From: Chitinophagales bacterium
Lineage (GTDB): Bacteria > Bacteroidota > Bacteroidia > Chitinophagales > JADJOU01
Assembly (NCBI GenBank): GCA_016787225.1
Contig: JAEUUY010000016.1
Coordinates: forward strand, 1 to 41,357
Direction of reading: 5' to 3'
DNA length: 41,357 nt
Shown here: piece by piece, positions 24,941-33,320 of the stretch
Position numbering within the stretch: position 1 is the stretch's first letter
Layout: each line of letters opens with the position of its first letter
The notes under the pieces: model-generated
Seen by the model: the letters and a program-made list of their open reading frames with translations, nothing else
What the model was told of the DNA's origin: nothing
The model's database searches: none
Made by a program: the position numbers and the translations under genes

Positions 24941-25975
24941 ATGAGAGGTCTTTCTCTTATATTGAAACCTCTATCGTGGGTATATGGTCTTATTTTAAGG
25001 ATAAGGCATTTTCTTTACGATAGAGGTTTTTTCATGGCTAAAACTTATGATATCCCTATAATTAAAATAGGAAATTTAGCACTAGGAGGTACGGGTAAAA
25101 CACCCTTTACTATTTTTTTAGCAAACTTGCTTTCTGAAAACTACGATGTTAATGTCATAAGTCGAGGATATAGCCGTAAAACCAAAGGACTCCATTATGT
25201 AAACAAAGGTGATACTGCTGAGAAGGTAGGAGACGAACCACTACTAATGCGACAGAAATTGAAATCAGGTACGGTAATTGTTTCAGAATCTCGTACAAGA
25301 GCTATTAACTTTATTTTAAGCAAAAATACAGAAAGACCTTTGTTTATCCTCGATGATGCTATTCAGCATAGGCAGCTAGGTTCTGGTTTCCAAATACTAC
25401 TAACCAAGGTTGATAATTTATTTTATCAAGACTTTTTGTTACCGGTTGGTAATCTGCGAGATCTCACAACAAGAGCGAGATACGCTGATGTAATTGTAGT
25501 AACGCATACCACTGAACTAACGAATAGAGAGGAAATTGTATCGAATATCCATAAATATAGCAAGGCCTTGGTCGTATTTTCAGCAATTAACTATCAAATG
25601 TATCAAAACTATTTCTCTGGAGATATTATCAAAGAGGATACCAATAAAAATGCAGTAATAGTTTCAGCTTTAGCCTCCAATCATAGTTTTAAATCAGAGG
25701 TAGCTAAGTCCTATTCTATTGTTACTGAATATAATTATCGAGATCATTACTCGTATAAAAGCGAAGACGTTAAGAACTGGATAAAAAAAGCAATAGAAAC
25801 GAAAGCTAAAATTATAACAACTGAGAAGGATGCAGTCAAGCTGAATAAATACAGAAAATTTTTTGAAGAAAACGAAGTTGATTTACTTGTGCTGCCGATA
25901 GAGATTTATCTTATCGATGAATCGAAAAATTTATTTATAGAAAGTTTAAACAAGCACTTAGATTCGTATAAATAA
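24941..25975 (+). CDS. lpxK: Tetraacyldisaccharide 4'-kinase
   Basis: LpxK phosphorylates the 4' position of the lipid A disaccharide at the inner membrane. The 344 residues fit the family. The N-terminal hydrophobic helix (about 5-30) anchors it, and the P-loop is GNLALGGTGKTPFT at about 47-60. The acidic/histidine segment ILDDAIQHRQL is also characteristic (the family has DDGFQHR; here Ala-Ile replaces Gly-Phe). It starts 13 bases after the DUF2723 gene and is 2 bases from the next glycosyltransferase gene, so it is likely in an envelope-glycolipid operon. Confidence 0.95.
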   Translation: MRGLSLILKPLSWVYGLILRIRHFLYDRGFFMAKTYDIPIIKIGNLALGGTGKTPFTIFLANLLSENYDVNVISRGYSRKTKGLHYVNKGDTAEKVGDEPLLMRQKLKSGTVIVSESRTRAINFILSKNTERPLFILDDAIQHRQLGSGFQILLTKVDNLFYQDFLLPVGNLRDLTTRARYADVIVVTHTTELTNREEIVSNIHKYSKALVVFSAINYQMYQNYFSGDIIKEDTNKNAVIVSALASNHSFKSEVAKSYSIVTEYNYRDHYSYKSEDVKNWIKKAIETKAKIITTEKDAVKLNKYRKFFEENEVDLLVLPIEIYLIDESKNLFIESLNKHLDSYK

Positions 25976-25977
25976 AA

Positions 25978-27063
25978 ATGAAAACGCGAGTCATTATTTC
26001 TGTCACCAATGAGATTAGCTACGATCAGCGAATGTTAAAGACTGCTACAACATTGGTTAATAATGGCTTCACGGTACGAATTATAGGGCGTAATAAAGAG
26101 GAAAAGAATGATTATCCACCACAACCAGGTGATATAGAATTTCATCGTTTCTCACTTTTTTTTAATAAAGGTAAATTCTTTTATTTAGAATATAATTTGC
26201 GTTTGCTTTTCTATTTAATATTCAATTTTGCGGATATCTATTGCGCTGTGGATTTAGATACGATTCTCCCAAATTTATTAGTATCAAGACTAAAAGGCAA
26301 ACCTCTGATTTATGATGCACATGAGTATTTCACCGAAGTACCAGAATTGCAGGGGAGAGGGCTCGAAAAAGCAATATGGAAATGGGTGGAGCGATTGGCC
26401 ATTCCTTTATGCGATAAAATATATACTGTCTCAGATGGTATTGCCTCTTTGTTTTCAAAGGAGTACTTCAAGGAAGTTGAGGTTATCCAAAATTTACCTA
26501 GAAAATTTACAAGAGATACCCAGTCGCGTAAGGAAAATATTATATTATATCAAGGTGATTTGAATGAAGGTAGGGGATTAGAATTAGCTATAAAAGCGAT
26601 GGATAGCCTTGAGAATTATACCTTATGGATAGCTGGTGGAGGTTATTTTGAGTTTGAATTGAAGTCTTTAGCTCTAAAAAATAGACATCCTGAGCGTATT
26701 ATTTTTCTTGGTAAGTTGTCGCCGATGGATTTAAAGAATAAAACACTATCCGCTAAATTTGGTTTAAATTTACTGGAAAACAAGGGCTTAAACTATTATA
26801 ATTCTCTTGCCAATAAATTTTTTGATTACCTACAATCAGGAGTCATTCCTATATCAATGAATTTCCCAGAGTATAGTGCCCTCAATGAGCGATACCATTG
26901 TGCTTTGCTGATAGATAGTCTCGATATACATCAGTTTATAAATACCCTAGAGCTTGCGGAAAAAAACTATCCGAATTTGCTGAAAAATGTCGATATTGCA
27001 GCCTCTTTTCTCACATGGGAAAGCGAAGAAGAAAAACTGTGTTCTATTTATAAAAATGTCTAA
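25978..27063 (+). CDS. Glycosyltransferase, GT4-like
   Basis: A 361-residue GT-B type transferase. The N-terminal domain has ISYDQRMLKTATTLVNNG, typical of GT4 enzymes, and the C-terminal domain has LIYQGDLNEGRGLELAI, IAGGGYFE and the acceptor/donor segment GLNLLENKGLNYYNSLANKFFDYLQSG (here about 263-289, with an Asn-Lys-Phe-Asp-Tyr core). It should transfer a sugar to a lipid or polysaccharide in envelope synthesis. It starts 2 bases after lpxK and overlaps the next glycosyltransferase by 8 bases. Confidence 0.88.
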   Translation: MKTRVIISVTNEISYDQRMLKTATTLVNNGFTVRIIGRNKEEKNDYPPQPGDIEFHRFSLFFNKGKFFYLEYNLRLLFYLIFNFADIYCAVDLDTILPNLLVSRLKGKPLIYDAHEYFTEVPELQGRGLEKAIWKWVERLAIPLCDKIYTVSDGIASLFSKEYFKEVEVIQNLPRKFTRDTQSRKENIILYQGDLNEGRGLELAIKAMDSLENYTLWIAGGGYFEFELKSLALKNRHPERIIFLGKLSPMDLKNKTLSAKFGLNLLENKGLNYYNSLANKFFDYLQSGVIPISMNFPEYSALNERYHCALLIDSLDIHQFINTLELAEKNYPNLLKNVDIAASFLTWESEEEKLCSIYKNV

Positions 27064-28177
27064 GCATATACATATCATATCATTTGATATACCTTACCCA
27101 CCTATTTATGGCGGTATTATAGATGTTTTTTATAAAATAAAATCTTTACACAGTCTGGGTTATAAAATTACCTTGCATTGCTATCAGTACAATTCAAAGG
27201 ATGAACAGACTGTTCTGAATCAATATTGTGATAAGGTTTATTATTATCAACGAAAGAAGATATACAAAGTCTTCTTTAGTATGGTGCCCTATATTATTAG
27301 TTCAAGGTCATCAGACGAGTTATTATCAAATCTAATGGAAGACAAAGACCCTATTATTTTTGAAGGGTTACATACCTGCTTCTATCTAGCGCATCCTCAG
27401 CTACGAGATAGAAACAAAATAGTATGGATGCACAATATCGAATGGGATTATTATAAAAATCTTAGCAAAGCGGATAAAAGCTTTATACATAAAATTCACT
27501 TTAACGTAGAGAGCAAGAAACTGAAGCAATTTGAGAAGTATTTGAGCTCTGCACAGACTATATTCAGTGTCAATCAGTCGGATGCAGAGTATATGAAACA
27601 ATATTGTGAAAATTCTATCTTCATTCCACCATTTCACTTAAATGAAAAAGTAAGCACAAAGCCAGGAACTGGAGACTATATTCTCTATCACGGAAGTCTA
27701 GATGTGGTAGAAAATCATCAAGCGGCTGTATATCTTATTAAATCTGTGTTTTCCAAGATGGACAAAAATGTCATCATTGCTGGGAAAGAACCTAAGTCAA
27801 GCTTGGTTGATTTAATTAAAACGCACCCAAATGTAAAATTGAAAGCTAATCTACCTCAAAGTGAATTGGACGAATTGATAGAAAATGCACAATGTAATGT
27901 GCTATTTACTTTTCAAGCAACAGGCTTGAAACATAAACTCATCAATGCACTTTATAAAGGAAGATTTATCATAGCTAACGATAAGATGGTTTTGAATTCG
28001 GGGCTTGATAAACTATGTCATATAGCGAATACCGCAGAAGAAATTTTACAAAAAATAAATGAGTGCTGGGGTAAAGAGAAAACGAAAGAGCGCATCGCGC
28101 AAAGAGAGAAAGTCTTGCTTGAAAACTATTCTAATGAGCAAAATGCTAAGTTGATGATACCATATTTGATGTTATAA
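27056..28177 (+). CDS. Glycosyltransferase, GT-B fold
   Basis: A 373-residue protein with the GT4/GT1-like layout. The N-terminus HIISFDIPYPPIYGGIIDV is the usual acceptor-side start and WMHNIEWDYYKNL is shared with hexose transferases that build exopolysaccharide or LPS. The C-terminal donor side has YHGSLDVVENHQA, IIAGKEP and FQATGLKHKLINALYKGRF. I chose the ATG at 27056 (overlapping the previous stop by 8 bases) because a further-upstream ATG at 26987 adds only a hydrophilic tail. Sugar and acceptor are unknown; it follows lpxK and another glycosyltransferase. Confidence 0.88.
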   Translation: MSKHIHIISFDIPYPPIYGGIIDVFYKIKSLHSLGYKITLHCYQYNSKDEQTVLNQYCDKVYYYQRKKIYKVFFSMVPYIISSRSSDELLSNLMEDKDPIIFEGLHTCFYLAHPQLRDRNKIVWMHNIEWDYYKNLSKADKSFIHKIHFNVESKKLKQFEKYLSSAQTIFSVNQSDAEYMKQYCENSIFIPPFHLNEKVSTKPGTGDYILYHGSLDVVENHQAAVYLIKSVFSKMDKNVIIAGKEPKSSLVDLIKTHPNVKLKANLPQSELDELIENAQCNVLFTFQATGLKHKLINALYKGRFIIANDKMVLNSGLDKLCHIANTAEEILQKINECWGKEKTKERIAQREKVLLENYSNEQNAKLMIPYLML

Positions 28178-28334
28178 TTTGAAAATGAGTCAATTTGAAA
28201 ATTTTGAAATGATTTTTTCTTTGTATTCTCTGCGACTCTGTTGTTGAGAAAAAGAAGGAATAAACAAATTATATGAATTTGAAAAATAAATAGGTTTAGT
28301 AAATAAATTAATTCGTGAATTCGTGGCAACTAAC

Positions 28335-29525
28335 ATGGAAAAGAAAAGAAATTATTTTGAAGAATCGGTAGCTCTGCACAGAAAATTAAAAGGAAAATTA
28401 TCTGTGACAGCTAAGTCGGAGATTCATTCTATGGAGGATTTGGCAGTGGTTTATTCACCAGGTGTGGCGCAACCTTGCATTGAAATATCTCGTGATGTAG
28501 CACTAGCGAAAGAATTGACTATAAAAGCGAATACCGTGGCTATCGTCTCCGATGGTAGTGCCGTCTTAGGATTAGGAAATATCGGTGCTGAGGCAGCTAT
28601 ACCAGTTATGGAAGGTAAAGCTATTTTATTTAAAGAATTTGCAGGTATCGATGCCTTTCCTATTTGCATTCGCACACAGGATACAGCCGAAATTATCCAA
28701 ACTATAAAAAACATATCACCCGTTTTTGGAGGAATAAATTTAGAAGATATCCAAGCTCCTAAATGTTTCGAGATAGAAGATGCATTGCAGACTTTAGGTA
28801 TTCCCGTTTTTCATGATGATCAGCATGGTACAGCTATTGTGCTTTTGGCAGCTCTCATCAATGCATGTAAAGTCACCAATAAAAAACTAAGTGAACTGAA
28901 AATCGTAATCAATGGTTCCGGTGCTGCTGGTGTGGCTATTTTGAAGTTATTGAAGTGTATCGATTATGATAAAACTTATTGTACTCCAGTTCGCGATGTC
29001 ATCATGTGCGATACCCTTGGTATTATCAGTAGAGACCGAAAAGACCTCAATACTTCTAAAAAAGAATTATTGAAATTCTCCAATATAAATAATATGAATG
29101 GCACAGTCAAAGATGCCATCGTAGGTGCTGATGTGTTTATTGGAGTCAGTTCTGGCAATTTATTGACAGCTGAGGATATTCAGACAATGTATAAGGATCC
29201 TATCGTATTTGCTATGGCGAATCCGATTCCTGAAATAATGCCTGAAGAAGCTTATAAAGGTGGGGCAGCCATTGTAGGAACAGGTCGGAGCGATTTACCG
29301 AATCAAGTGAATAATGTCCTAGCCTTTCCTGGAATATTCAAAGGTGCATTAAGGACAAAGGCCAATAGAATAACCAATGAAATGAAAATAGCTGCAGCGC
29401 TGGCTTTGAGTGAAATGGTTGCGAATCCGAGTAAAGAAAATTTATTGCCAAATGCGCTTGATAAGAATGTACCAGAAATTATAGCTAAGGCTGTAGAAGA
29501 AGCATGGGAGAAGCAGTTTAGTTGA
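28335..29525 (+). CDS. NAD(P)-dependent malic enzyme (malate dehydrogenase, decarboxylating)
   Basis: This enzyme makes pyruvate and CO2 from L-malate, linking the TCA cycle to gluconeogenic and NAD(P)H supply. The 396-residue form lacks the C-terminal phosphotransacetylase-like domain found in longer MaeB proteins. Visible motifs are VYSPGVAQP (with the catalytic Tyr), SDGSAVLGLGNIG, EGKAILFKEFAGIDAFPI (with the catalytic Lys), FHDDQHGTAIV (metal binding) and GSGAAGVAI (dinucleotide binding). I used the ATG at 28335 rather than the in-frame GTG at 28323. The gap upstream (28178-28334) contains no clear promoter; cofactor preference cannot be told by eye. Confidence 0.93.
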   Translation: MEKKRNYFEESVALHRKLKGKLSVTAKSEIHSMEDLAVVYSPGVAQPCIEISRDVALAKELTIKANTVAIVSDGSAVLGLGNIGAEAAIPVMEGKAILFKEFAGIDAFPICIRTQDTAEIIQTIKNISPVFGGINLEDIQAPKCFEIEDALQTLGIPVFHDDQHGTAIVLLAALINACKVTNKKLSELKIVINGSGAAGVAILKLLKCIDYDKTYCTPVRDVIMCDTLGIISRDRKDLNTSKKELLKFSNINNMNGTVKDAIVGADVFIGVSSGNLLTAEDIQTMYKDPIVFAMANPIPEIMPEEAYKGGAAIVGTGRSDLPNQVNNVLAFPGIFKGALRTKANRITNEMKIAAALALSEMVANPSKENLLPNALDKNVPEIIAKAVEEAWEKQFS

Positions 29526-29527
29526 AT

Positions 29528-29639
29528 GTGGAAAGTGGAAAGTGGAAAGTGGAAAGTGGAAAGGTAAAAGGTAAAAGGAAAAAGTTGAAAGTGGAATGTA
29601 AAAAGTAGAATTTAAAAAGTAAAAATCGGTAAGTATAAA
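29528..29639 (+). repeat. Heptamer tandem repeat tract, purine-rich
   Basis: Five perfect GTGGAAA units (29528-29562) start two bases after the malic enzyme stop. They are followed in the same 7-base register by degenerate units such as GGTAAAA (twice), GGAAAAA, GTTGAAA, GTGGAAT, GTAAAAA and GTAGAAT, to about 29639, so some 16 units in all. The tract is purine-rich on the plus strand. It lies in the 265-bp gap between malic enzyme and leucine dehydrogenase genes; I see no gene in it. Confidence 0.9.
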
Positions 29640-29790
29640 AAGTGAAGAATGATTATGAAATTTATTCCTATAGCTGCAATCAATTAAACTTTTTAAATCT
29701 AAACCCCTTAACATGCCAATTTAAACACTCAATCTGTTTATAAACAAAATCAAACATTTAAAATTTAAAATTAAGCATTAAACATTACAA

Positions 29791-30873
29791 ATGGAGTTAA
29801 CTTCAAATCTTTTTTCAGTCCTCAGCGAAATGGAACATGAGCAGATTGTTCATTGCTATGACAAAGAAACTGGCTTGCGTGCCATTATCGCTATCCATAA
29901 TACAGCATTGGGTCCATCATTGGGAGGAACCCGAGTTTGGAAGTATAGTAATGAAGCTGACGCGCTTCAGGACGTTCTTCGGCTCTCCAGAGGCATGACA
30001 TTCAAGTCTTCTATCAGTGGTATCAATCTAGGAGGTGGCAAGGCCGTCATTCTAGCAGATGATAACTTTAAGCGCGATGAACGCTACTGGAGAAAATACG
30101 GTGAGTTTGTGAACAGCCTTGGTGGAAAATATATCACCGCAGAAGATGTCGGCACCTCGACCAAGGAAATAGAATATATCGCTAAAGAGACCAAGCATGT
30201 GGCAGGTAAACCTTTTCACCTCGGTGGTAGTGGAGATCCGAGTCCATTTACAGCTTATGGTGTGTATGTGTCTATGAAAGCATCTTGGAAAAAATTGACT
30301 GGGAATGATTCGCTTACGGGTGTCAAAGTTGCAGTGCAAGGCACTGGGCACGTAGGACAATATTTGATAGATCATTTGATGAGTGAAAACGCGGTCGTAT
30401 CTATTGCTGATATTAATCAAGCTAATTTAGAATTGGTTACTAACAAGTACAATACTGTACAAGTGGTAGCGCCTAATGATATAGCGACTTCTGAGGTCGA
30501 TATTTATTCTCCATGTGCACTCGGTGCTACGCTCAATCCTACATCTATTCCATTGCTAAAATGTAAAGTCGTATGTGGTGCAGCCAATAATCAGTTGAAA
30601 GATGAAATTGTAGATGGCAACGCTATTATGCAGCGAGGTATTTTATACGCACCAGATTTTCTCATCAATGCTGGTGGAGTTATTAACTGCTACACGGAAG
30701 CGATAGGAGACTATAGCAAAGAAAAAACGATGCAGTTTATCGAGCCTATTTATAATAAGGTCATAGAAATATTTGAAAAATCTGCTAATGATAATATCAA
30801 TCCACAATTGGCTGCAATGGCTATAGCGAAAGAAAGAATAGCGAATGCGAAACCTAAATCTATGGCGAGTTAA
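29791..30873 (+). CDS. Leucine dehydrogenase (Glu/Leu/Phe/Val dehydrogenase family)
   Basis: The enzyme oxidatively deaminates L-leucine and other branched-chain amino acids with NAD+, and runs in reverse for branched-chain fatty acid precursors. The 360 residues are the normal size. Catalytic Lys84 is in INLGGGKAVI, the substrate-binding region is GPSLGGTRVW, EDVGTS holds the catalytic Asp, and VAVQGTGHVGQYL is the Rossmann dinucleotide motif. The long intergenic heptamer tract lies upstream. It is followed 3 bases later by nusB. Confidence 0.92.
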   Translation: MELTSNLFSVLSEMEHEQIVHCYDKETGLRAIIAIHNTALGPSLGGTRVWKYSNEADALQDVLRLSRGMTFKSSISGINLGGGKAVILADDNFKRDERYWRKYGEFVNSLGGKYITAEDVGTSTKEIEYIAKETKHVAGKPFHLGGSGDPSPFTAYGVYVSMKASWKKLTGNDSLTGVKVAVQGTGHVGQYLIDHLMSENAVVSIADINQANLELVTNKYNTVQVVAPNDIATSEVDIYSPCALGATLNPTSIPLLKCKVVCGAANNQLKDEIVDGNAIMQRGILYAPDFLINAGGVINCYTEAIGDYSKEKTMQFIEPIYNKVIEIFEKSANDNINPQLAAMAIAKERIANAKPKSMAS

Positions 30874-30876
30874 TTT

Positions 30877-31809
30877 ATGATCAGTAGAAGAAGTATTCGC
30901 ATCAAGGTACTGCAGGCTATCTATAGTCAGCTATTATTACAAAATGAAGATGCCGCCGCAGCCCAAGAGGTTTATGATAAGAGCATCGAAGATGTCATAG
31001 AAGTGAATCTAGTATATCTCTTGTATTTCTATGAGACGTTTAAATATATCGAGGAATATTCTAAGCAGAAAAGCCAGATGCATTTATTATCTGAGGAAGA
31101 AAAAAAGGTCAATACCAGTCTTTTGGACTCCGAATTGTTCATATATTTAAAGGATAATGAGCAGTTTCACAAATTGGTGAAGAAATATAAGCTGGGACAG
31201 TATATTCAGTCAGAGTATGTGCGTAAATTATTTAATGAGCTCCTAGCTACACAGGAATATAAGGAATTTACACTTAAGCGTAAACCTCAGACAGAGTATA
31301 ATCTCTACAATGCTTTTTTCAAGAAAATACTTTTCAAGAACGAAGACTTGATTGATTATTTAGAGTCCTATTATGCCAATATCGATGAAGATGCAGACCT
31401 GGTTCATTTTACGCTTAAGCGCACTATTAAATCAGTCATAGAAGGCAAGCCACTAGAAATATCCTATGGTATCAATGAAATGAAAGAACTCAAAGAATTT
31501 GCCTATAATCTGATAAAAGTAACCTTAGAACAGCATCAGGAGTATATGAAACTTATCAAGCCTAAGCTGAAAGGCTGGGATGCGGAGCGTATTCCGATTC
31601 TCGATATGACGATTATCAAAATGGCTATCAGTGAAATGCTTCATTTTCCTACCATTCCGCTCAAAGTCAGTGTGAATGAGTATATAGACCTCACAAAACT
31701 CTTCTGTTCGGAAAAAAGCAAAGACTTCGTCAATGGTATCATGGATAGAATCATGCGAGACTTGCAGTTTCAAGGGAAGATATTGAAGACGGGGAGAGGG
31801 CTGGAGTAG
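30877..31809 (+). CDS. nusB: Transcription antitermination factor NusB, long form
   Basis: NusB with NusE (S10) binds boxA RNA and helps antitermination in rRNA operons. The 310 residues are the long form common in Bacteroidota; the conserved helical NusB core lies at the C-terminal end (about 205-300), with IPILDMTIIKMAISEML, PLKVSVNEYIDLTKLF and SKDFVNGIMDRI. The N-terminal extension (1-200) is helical and charged. It starts 3 bases after leucine dehydrogenase, so the two are probably cotranscribed. Confidence 0.93.
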   Translation: MISRRSIRIKVLQAIYSQLLLQNEDAAAAQEVYDKSIEDVIEVNLVYLLYFYETFKYIEEYSKQKSQMHLLSEEEKKVNTSLLDSELFIYLKDNEQFHKLVKKYKLGQYIQSEYVRKLFNELLATQEYKEFTLKRKPQTEYNLYNAFFKKILFKNEDLIDYLESYYANIDEDADLVHFTLKRTIKSVIEGKPLEISYGINEMKELKEFAYNLIKVTLEQHQEYMKLIKPKLKGWDAERIPILDMTIIKMAISEMLHFPTIPLKVSVNEYIDLTKLFCSEKSKDFVNGIMDRIMRDLQFQGKILKTGRGLE

Positions 31810-31919
31810 TTTTTAATTATTTTCTCTGATAACAAAATAGGAAATTTTGATACCTATTATGTTATTTAAAACTAATGATAGTAAATCTTAGGTTTGGTCA
31901 TACTTAAAAATATTATGAA

Positions 31920-32366
31920 TTGAATATTGAATTTAAAGTTAATGCCTTAAACTTTGATAGATTAATAGAAGAAAACTTTTCTTTACATTATGATTTTCTT
32001 CTTGGCGATATTCAAATTAGACATGGTTTAGAAATACTTAATATCAATTTCAACATACCCTTACTTGATTTTGCAAATGGAATATCAATAATTATGAACG
32101 AATTGAATAGTAGGAAGGAGGCTAGATATGAGTTTGATTTTACAGAAGGTGAAGGCTTATTAATTTTTACTAAGAATGGAAATGACTTGTCCATATTTCT
32201 AGATTACGATGAATCTTTTTTAAATGTGAACTTTATTATATTTTTATATGCAGTTTACGATTTTAATAAAAAGCTCATTGATTTTATTGAAAAGAATGTG
32301 GAGGTCAATAGATTCAGGGAGTTAGGTGATTTATTGGATAATTTGATTATTGGTGATAAATTATAA
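31920..32366 (+). CDS. Hypothetical protein, no recognised domain
   Basis: A 148-residue acidic protein with no family I recognise. It has no signal peptide or membrane segment and looks soluble, with an alternating hydrophobic/charged pattern (FDFTEGEGLLIFTKNGNDLSIFLD) suggesting beta strands, then helices at the C-terminus. The start is TTG at 31920, since a nearby ATG at 31915 is followed almost at once by a stop. Size and acidity recall small immunity-type proteins, but no motif supports it. It sits in an accessory stretch with the next orphan gene. Confidence 0.5.
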   Translation: MNIEFKVNALNFDRLIEENFSLHYDFLLGDIQIRHGLEILNINFNIPLLDFANGISIIMNELNSRKEARYEFDFTEGEGLLIFTKNGNDLSIFLDYDESFLNVNFIIFLYAVYDFNKKLIDFIEKNVEVNRFRELGDLLDNLIIGDKL

Positions 32367-32511
32367 AATAGATTACTATGTCAAATATTAAAAACTTTCT
32401 CTTATAGCTGAGTCTCTTAGCAGGAGATTCAGAGTGAGGTTAATTAGAAATTTACTATCGCCGAACAAAGGTAAAATCTGCTAGTATAAGTAATATTTAC
32501 AAAATAAAAGC

Positions 32512-32519
32512 TATATTTG
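32512..32519 (+). promoter_or_regulatory. Bacteroidota -7 promoter box (TATATTTG)
   Basis: An exact TAnnTTTG match lies 11 bases before the GTG and 20 before the ATG of the following orphan gene. It supports a short leader and favours the ATG at 32540 as start. No clear -33 element is seen. Confidence 0.5.
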
Positions 32520-32539
32520 TAATGCATTGAGTGAAGATA

Positions 32540-33097
32540 ATGAAATCAGAGATTTTGATACACGGCGACGTATTTGTGAGACTTCGTCGAACAGTGAAAT
32601 TCGTTGTTGAAATAAATGATTTTTGTATTAAATTCATTTTGGGGGTAGTTACTTTTCTTTATTTTGGCTGTTACTTCCCGCTTACGGATTATCCGAGACC
32701 TCCTAGTTCAATAGATTATTCAAGGAAGAATAAATTATTACTTGCCATATTTAAACCAAGTAAAGATTCTATTAAGATAAATAATAATATATTCTATTTT
32801 GGAGAATGCTGGGCGAGCTATAACTTTACAAATTCTATGTATGATTCTATAGACTATAAAACGTATCAACTTATTGTGAAAATGTATAAAAAAAATAATT
32901 TAAGTTTAAGTCCCAAGGATTATATGTTTTTAATAGATAACGTTGAATACTGTAATTCGACTGTAGATTATAAGGGTACGAATTCGGATAATTTTCATTT
33001 TAGTTTTGATTCTAAAATACAACCTTCTCCTCCAGATACTTTAACTATATTAGTATCTGCAAGGGATACGATTTTCCTAACAAAACAAGTAAAATAA
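32540..33097 (+). CDS. Hypothetical membrane-anchored protein, no recognised domain
   Basis: About 185 residues, unrecognised. A hydrophobic segment (FCIKFILGVVTFLYFGCYF) near residues 30-50 would anchor the N-terminus in the membrane, with the rest probably outside. The remainder has many Asn, Asp, Ser and Tyr residues and a Cys pair in FYFGECWAS and EYCNST. An in-frame GTG at 32531 is an alternative start. A -7 box lies just upstream. No terminator is visible downstream, and the first 135-bp direct repeat begins 31 bases after the stop. Confidence 0.5.
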   Translation: MKSEILIHGDVFVRLRRTVKFVVEINDFCIKFILGVVTFLYFGCYFPLTDYPRPPSSIDYSRKNKLLLAIFKPSKDSIKINNNIFYFGECWASYNFTNSMYDSIDYKTYQLIVKMYKKNNLSLSPKDYMFLIDNVEYCNSTVDYKGTNSDNFHFSFDSKIQPSPPDTLTILVSARDTIFLTKQVK

Positions 33098-33128
33098 TTA
33101 TCATATGAAAAAACACTCGCACTCCTAC

Positions 33129-33262
33129 GTTAATCAATCGCTCTAATAGAAAGAGGATAAATTAAATTATGTTCCATTCTCAGAATGGTATAAAAAATCC
33201 AATGCATTTCATTTCTATAATCTTAATTTTGAGGTAAAATGAGTCCTCGATAGCTATCGGGA
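33129..33262 (+). repeat. Flanking direct repeat R1 with 12-bp palindrome
   Basis: This 134-bp stretch is recognisably the same sequence as 34613-34748, with the highest match at its two ends (GTTAAnCAnTCGCTC and TAAAATGAGTCCTCGATAG). It contains the perfect palindrome CGATAGCTATCG at 33248-33259. R1 and R2 are direct repeats flanking the UGT-type glycosyltransferase gene. The 223 bases between 33098 and 33320 hold no gene. Confidence 0.8.
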
Positions 33263-33320
33263 GACGAAGTGGCGTTGGTTGCCATATTACAATAGCCCAC
33301 AAACTGATAGACAACAATAA

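Noticed and set aside
26312-26563. Plus-strand 83-residue frame inside the GT4 gene
   Set aside because: Lies wholly inside a well-supported glycosyltransferase in another frame and resembles no protein.
29442-29714. Minus-strand 90-residue frame with repeating FHFPLSTFHFPHST-type sequence
   Set aside because: It is the antisense reading of the heptamer tract; the periodic protein sequence comes from the DNA repeat.
33248-33259. CGATAGCTATCG as a terminator hairpin
   Set aside because: The palindrome leaves no loop and no T-run follows, so it cannot form a standard intrinsic terminator.
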